Source: Limiplasma sp964416065 (GTDB taxonomy: Bacteria; Bacillota; Clostridia; Christensenellales; Aristaeellaceae). From it: DNA of 64,000 nt. The stretch spans positions 15,433 through 79,432 of the forward strand of contig CAYQCL010000004.1 in the NCBI GenBank assembly GCA_964416065.1, in the 5' to 3' direction. This document shows, in pieces, positions 61,713-64,000 of this stretch. Position 1 is the first letter of the stretch. Every line of letters begins with the position of its first letter. The position numbers and the translations under genes were made by a program. A model generated the notes under the pieces. The model searched no databases. It worked only from the letters and a program-made list of their open reading frames with translations, and had not been told where the DNA came from.

Positions 61713-63536
61713 ATGAAACAAAAGCAGCCCGATTTAACGCGCGAGCCCTTGTATTACCGCTTCCGCGCGTTCACCTCCAAGCCGGCGAATCTGCTGCTGG
61801 TCTTTTTCCTGGTGGTTTTGATCGTATTGTCGCTTCTGCCGATGGTGATGATGCTTTCCAACATGTTCACGATTCATATCGGCACGGAGAAAAAGCTCAC
61901 GCGCCTGAGCGAGGGCACGTGGACGCTGTGGCACTTTTCCAAGCTCTTTCAGGGCGACGACTGGAGCCGCGTCAACTTTTGGCAACCCCTTTTGAATTCC
62001 TTTATCGTGGCGTTTGGGGCGGGCTTTCTGGGAATCCTCGTGGGCGGCACGGTGGCCTGGTTCATCACCCGATCGGATTTGAAATGCAAAAAATTCATCA
62101 CCTCGGTCTTCGTCTTCCCTTATATGATGCCCGCCTGGACGCTGGCCCTGTTCTGGACGAACATGTTCCAAAACAGCAGGGTCGGGGGCGGCAACATCGG
62201 CATGATCGAGGCGATTTTCGGCGTGTGCATGCCGGAGTGGTTCGTATACGGCCTCTTCCCGATGATCGTCGTGATCGGCCTGCATTATTCGCCGTTTGCC
62301 TATCTGCTCATCGGCGGCATTTTGAAAAACATGGACGCGACGCTCGAGGAAAGCGCAACCATTCTCAAGGCCAACCGTCTTACCATCATCCGCCGCATCA
62401 CGATTCCCATCGTTATGCCCGCGATTTTGTCAACCTTCCTTCTCATCTTTTCCAGCGGCTTCAGCTCCTACACCGTGCCAGTCTTCCTCGGCTCGGCGGT
62501 CAAGTGCTATACGCTGTCAACCAAGATGCGCGCGCTCATTCAGGCGGGCTATCAGGGACAGGGCTATATCATCGCCTTCGTGTCCATTCTGCTGGGCTGC
62601 CTGATCCTGGGCATCAATCAATGGTTCACCGGCAAGCGCAAGTCGTTTACGACGGTGACGGGCAAGAGCGGCCAGGTCTCCCTGGTCAAGCTCAAGAAGG
62701 CTAACTGGCCCATCGCCATCGTCCTGATTCTCTGCATCGTGTTCTTTGCCATCATGCCGCTGATCTCCTTCGCGCTGGAGAGCGTCATCCGCCAGCCCGG
62801 CAATTACAGTCTCTCCAACATGACGCTCCAATTCTGGATCGGCACGGAGGCCTCGGCCTATGAAACCGGCATGATCTCCGGTATCCTCCTCAACCCGACC
62901 ATGTGGAAGGCCCTGGGACGTCAGGTGCTGCTGGCGCTGAGCGTCGCCCTGATCGTGGGCACGAGCGGCATGCTGATCGGCTACGCCTGCGTGCGCCGCC
63001 GCGGCTCCAGACTGTCCCGCGCGGTGGAAAGCCTCGCCTTCTTCCCCTATCTGATGCCTGCGATGGCCTTCGGCACGATCTATCTTGCCGTTTCCACCAC
63101 CAAGAGCTTCAACTTCCTCTACGGCACGTTCGGGCTGCTCATCATCGTGGCGGCGGTCAAGTTCCTGCCGTTCGCTTCCCGCAGCGGCGTCAACAGCATG
63201 CTTCAGATCGCGCCGGAAATCGAGGAGGCCGCCATCATCTTCGGCGTGCCGTGGCGCAAGCGCATGACGCGCATCCTCTTCCCCATCCAGAAAAGCAGCA
63301 TCCTCTCCGGCTACCTTCTGCCGGTCATCTCGGTCATGCGCGAGGTGGCGCTGTTCACGCTTCTGGTTCCCTACGCACGCTATCTGCTTACCACCATGCT
63401 CTTCTCCTTTAACGAGACAGGCTACGCCCAGTATGGAAGCGCGGTTACGCTGCTCATCATCCTCATCATCATGTTGATCAACGCCGTCACCAACAAGCTG
63501 ACCGGCGCCTCGTTCGACAAAGGAATCGGAGGCTAA
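61713..63536 (+). CDS. ABC importer permease, two fused transmembrane domains
   Basis: A 607-residue inner-membrane permease with about twelve helices in two transport domains. The coupling loops are MDATLEESATILKANRLTII in the first half and IAPEIEEAAIIFGVPWRKRM in the second. Compared with the permease at 3625 it has a longer first outer loop (about residues 60-90, TIHIGTEKKLTRLSEGTWTL). ATG 61713 is used because GGGAGAG lies upstream; the frame extends to 61680 without a site. The ATPase gene follows four bases after the stop. Confidence 0.92.
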   Translation: MKQKQPDLTREPLYYRFRAFTSKPANLLLVFFLVVLIVLSLLPMVMMLSNMFTIHIGTEKKLTRLSEGTWTLWHFSKLFQGDDWSRVNFWQPLLNSFIVAFGAGFLGILVGGTVAWFITRSDLKCKKFITSVFVFPYMMPAWTLALFWTNMFQNSRVGGGNIGMIEAIFGVCMPEWFVYGLFPMIVVIGLHYSPFAYLLIGGILKNMDATLEESATILKANRLTIIRRITIPIVMPAILSTFLLIFSSGFSSYTVPVFLGSAVKCYTLSTKMRALIQAGYQGQGYIIAFVSILLGCLILGINQWFTGKRKSFTTVTGKSGQVSLVKLKKANWPIAIVLILCIVFFAIMPLISFALESVIRQPGNYSLSNMTLQFWIGTEASAYETGMISGILLNPTMWKALGRQVLLALSVALIVGTSGMLIGYACVRRRGSRLSRAVESLAFFPYLMPAMAFGTIYLAVSTTKSFNFLYGTFGLLIIVAAVKFLPFASRSGVNSMLQIAPEIEEAAIIFGVPWRKRMTRILFPIQKSSILSGYLLPVISVMREVALFTLLVPYARYLLTTMLFSFNETGYAQYGSAVTLLIILIIMLINAVTNKLTGASFDKGIGG

Positions 63537-63540
63537 GACC

Positions 63541-64000
63541 ATGCCCGAAATCATTTTGGAAAATGTAACCAAGCGATTCGACAATTTTACCGCCGTCAAC
63601 GACCTCTGTCTGAATATTGATGACCGAGGCTTTGTAACGCTTCTGGGCCCCTCCGGCTGCGGAAAGACCACCACGCTGCGCATGATCGCGGGCCTTGAGA
63701 CGCCCACAACCGGCCGCATCCTCATCGACGGCAAGCCCGTGTTTGATTCCTCCAAGGGCGTCAACGTCCCGCCGAACAAGCGCGACATCGGCTTTCTGTT
63801 CCAGAATTACGCGCTTTGGCCGCACATGACGGTGTATGAGAACATCGCCTTTGGCCTGGACATGCTCAAGTGGGACAAGGCCCGCATCCGCAGCCGCGTG
63901 GACGAGCTGCTCGCTCTGCTCAAGATCACGCAGTTTGAGAAACGCTATCCCTCGGAGCTCTCCGGCGGCCAGCAGCAGCGCGTGGCCATTGCCCGCACCC
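63541..64000 (+). CDS. ABC importer ATP-binding protein, cut by the window end
   Basis: The first 153 residues of an FbpC/PotA-type ATPase: MPEIILENVTKRFDNFTAVN, Walker A LLGPSGCGKTTTLRMIAG, Q-loop FLFQNYALWPHM and signature LSGGQQQRVAIA at the very end. Walker B and the regulatory domain lie beyond base 64000. ATG 63541 follows GGAGG at 63527-63531. It completes the second importer. Confidence 0.92.
   Translation, partial: MPEIILENVTKRFDNFTAVNDLCLNIDDRGFVTLLGPSGCGKTTTLRMIAGLETPTTGRILIDGKPVFDSSKGVNVPPNKRDIGFLFQNYALWPHMTVYENIAFGLDMLKWDKARIRSRVDELLALLKITQFEKRYPSELSGGQQQRVAIART

Overview
The window looks like chromosomal DNA of a GC-rich member of the class Clostridia, probably an uncultured gut or rumen lineage. 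The signs are DUF1292, DUF896 and DUF4364 proteins, an HPr-like protein, a tilS-hpt pair, Feo genes of the clostridial type with a FeoB-associated Cys-rich peptide, a large 2-hydroxyacyl-CoA dehydratase activase fusion, strong AGGAGG-type ribosome binding sites with frequent GTG and TTG starts, and many TTGACA-17-TATAAT promoters. A run of 100 Ns inside a repetitive gene shows that this is a scaffolded draft assembly. I see no rRNA, tRNA, CRISPR array, prophage or transposase.

Layout. 1-8.7 kb: the end of a membrane protein, a complete Fe3+-type ABC importer (SBP, ATPase, two-domain permease), a MATE efflux pump with an internal deletion, a ferredoxin-like protein and a GT-C-like membrane protein. 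8.7-13.0 kb: a structured dispersed repeat, a DUF368/PopT undecaprenyl-phosphate transporter and a secreted BspA-type leucine-rich-repeat protein that contains the assembly gap. 13.2-14.6 kb: small DUF1292 and DUF896 genes and a GNAT acetyltransferase. 14.6-24.3 kb, minus strand: an envelope-glycan locus of six translationally coupled genes (two GT2 enzymes, a DUF354 protein, a GT-C-like polytopic protein, a Yip1 protein and an M1 peptidase), then a glycosyltransferase-like pseudogene and ugd. The ugd and leading GT2 promoters are nearly identical, which suggests co-regulation. 24.5-27.7 kb: the ferrous-iron operon feoA-feoA-feoB plus a 44-residue Cys-rich peptide. 27.7-34.2 kb: an EamA transporter, mnmG, a VanY-like carboxypeptidase and a sugar kinase/nucleotidyltransferase pair.

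34.3-42.4 kb, plus strand: an HPr-like protein, a DUF4364 regulator, tilS, hpt, a zinc-ribbon protein, a membrane-anchored protein, an ABC exporter and an unusual GNAT-like/mannose-6-phosphate isomerase fusion. 42.6-46.5 kb, minus strand: a carbohydrate ABC importer whose second permease carries four extra N-terminal membrane helices. 46.9-49.0 kb: a decayed mglBAC operon. 49.1-55.6 kb: an alanyl-tRNA synthetase lacking its C-terminal domains, a secreted 5'-nucleotidase, an acyl-ACP thioesterase, and an ECF sigma factor with a DUF4349 membrane partner. 55.7-60.1 kb: a third repeat copy and the 1,408-residue activase. 60.4-64.0 kb: a second Fe3+-type ABC importer, cut off by the window end.

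No wholly new system is obvious. The best leads are the hairpin-led dispersed repeat placed downstream of three minus-strand genes, the ugd/GT2 promoter pair with a dyad centred on the -10 box, the extended MalG-type permease and the GNAT-ManA fusion. Promoters, operators and terminators were read by eye and are predictions.
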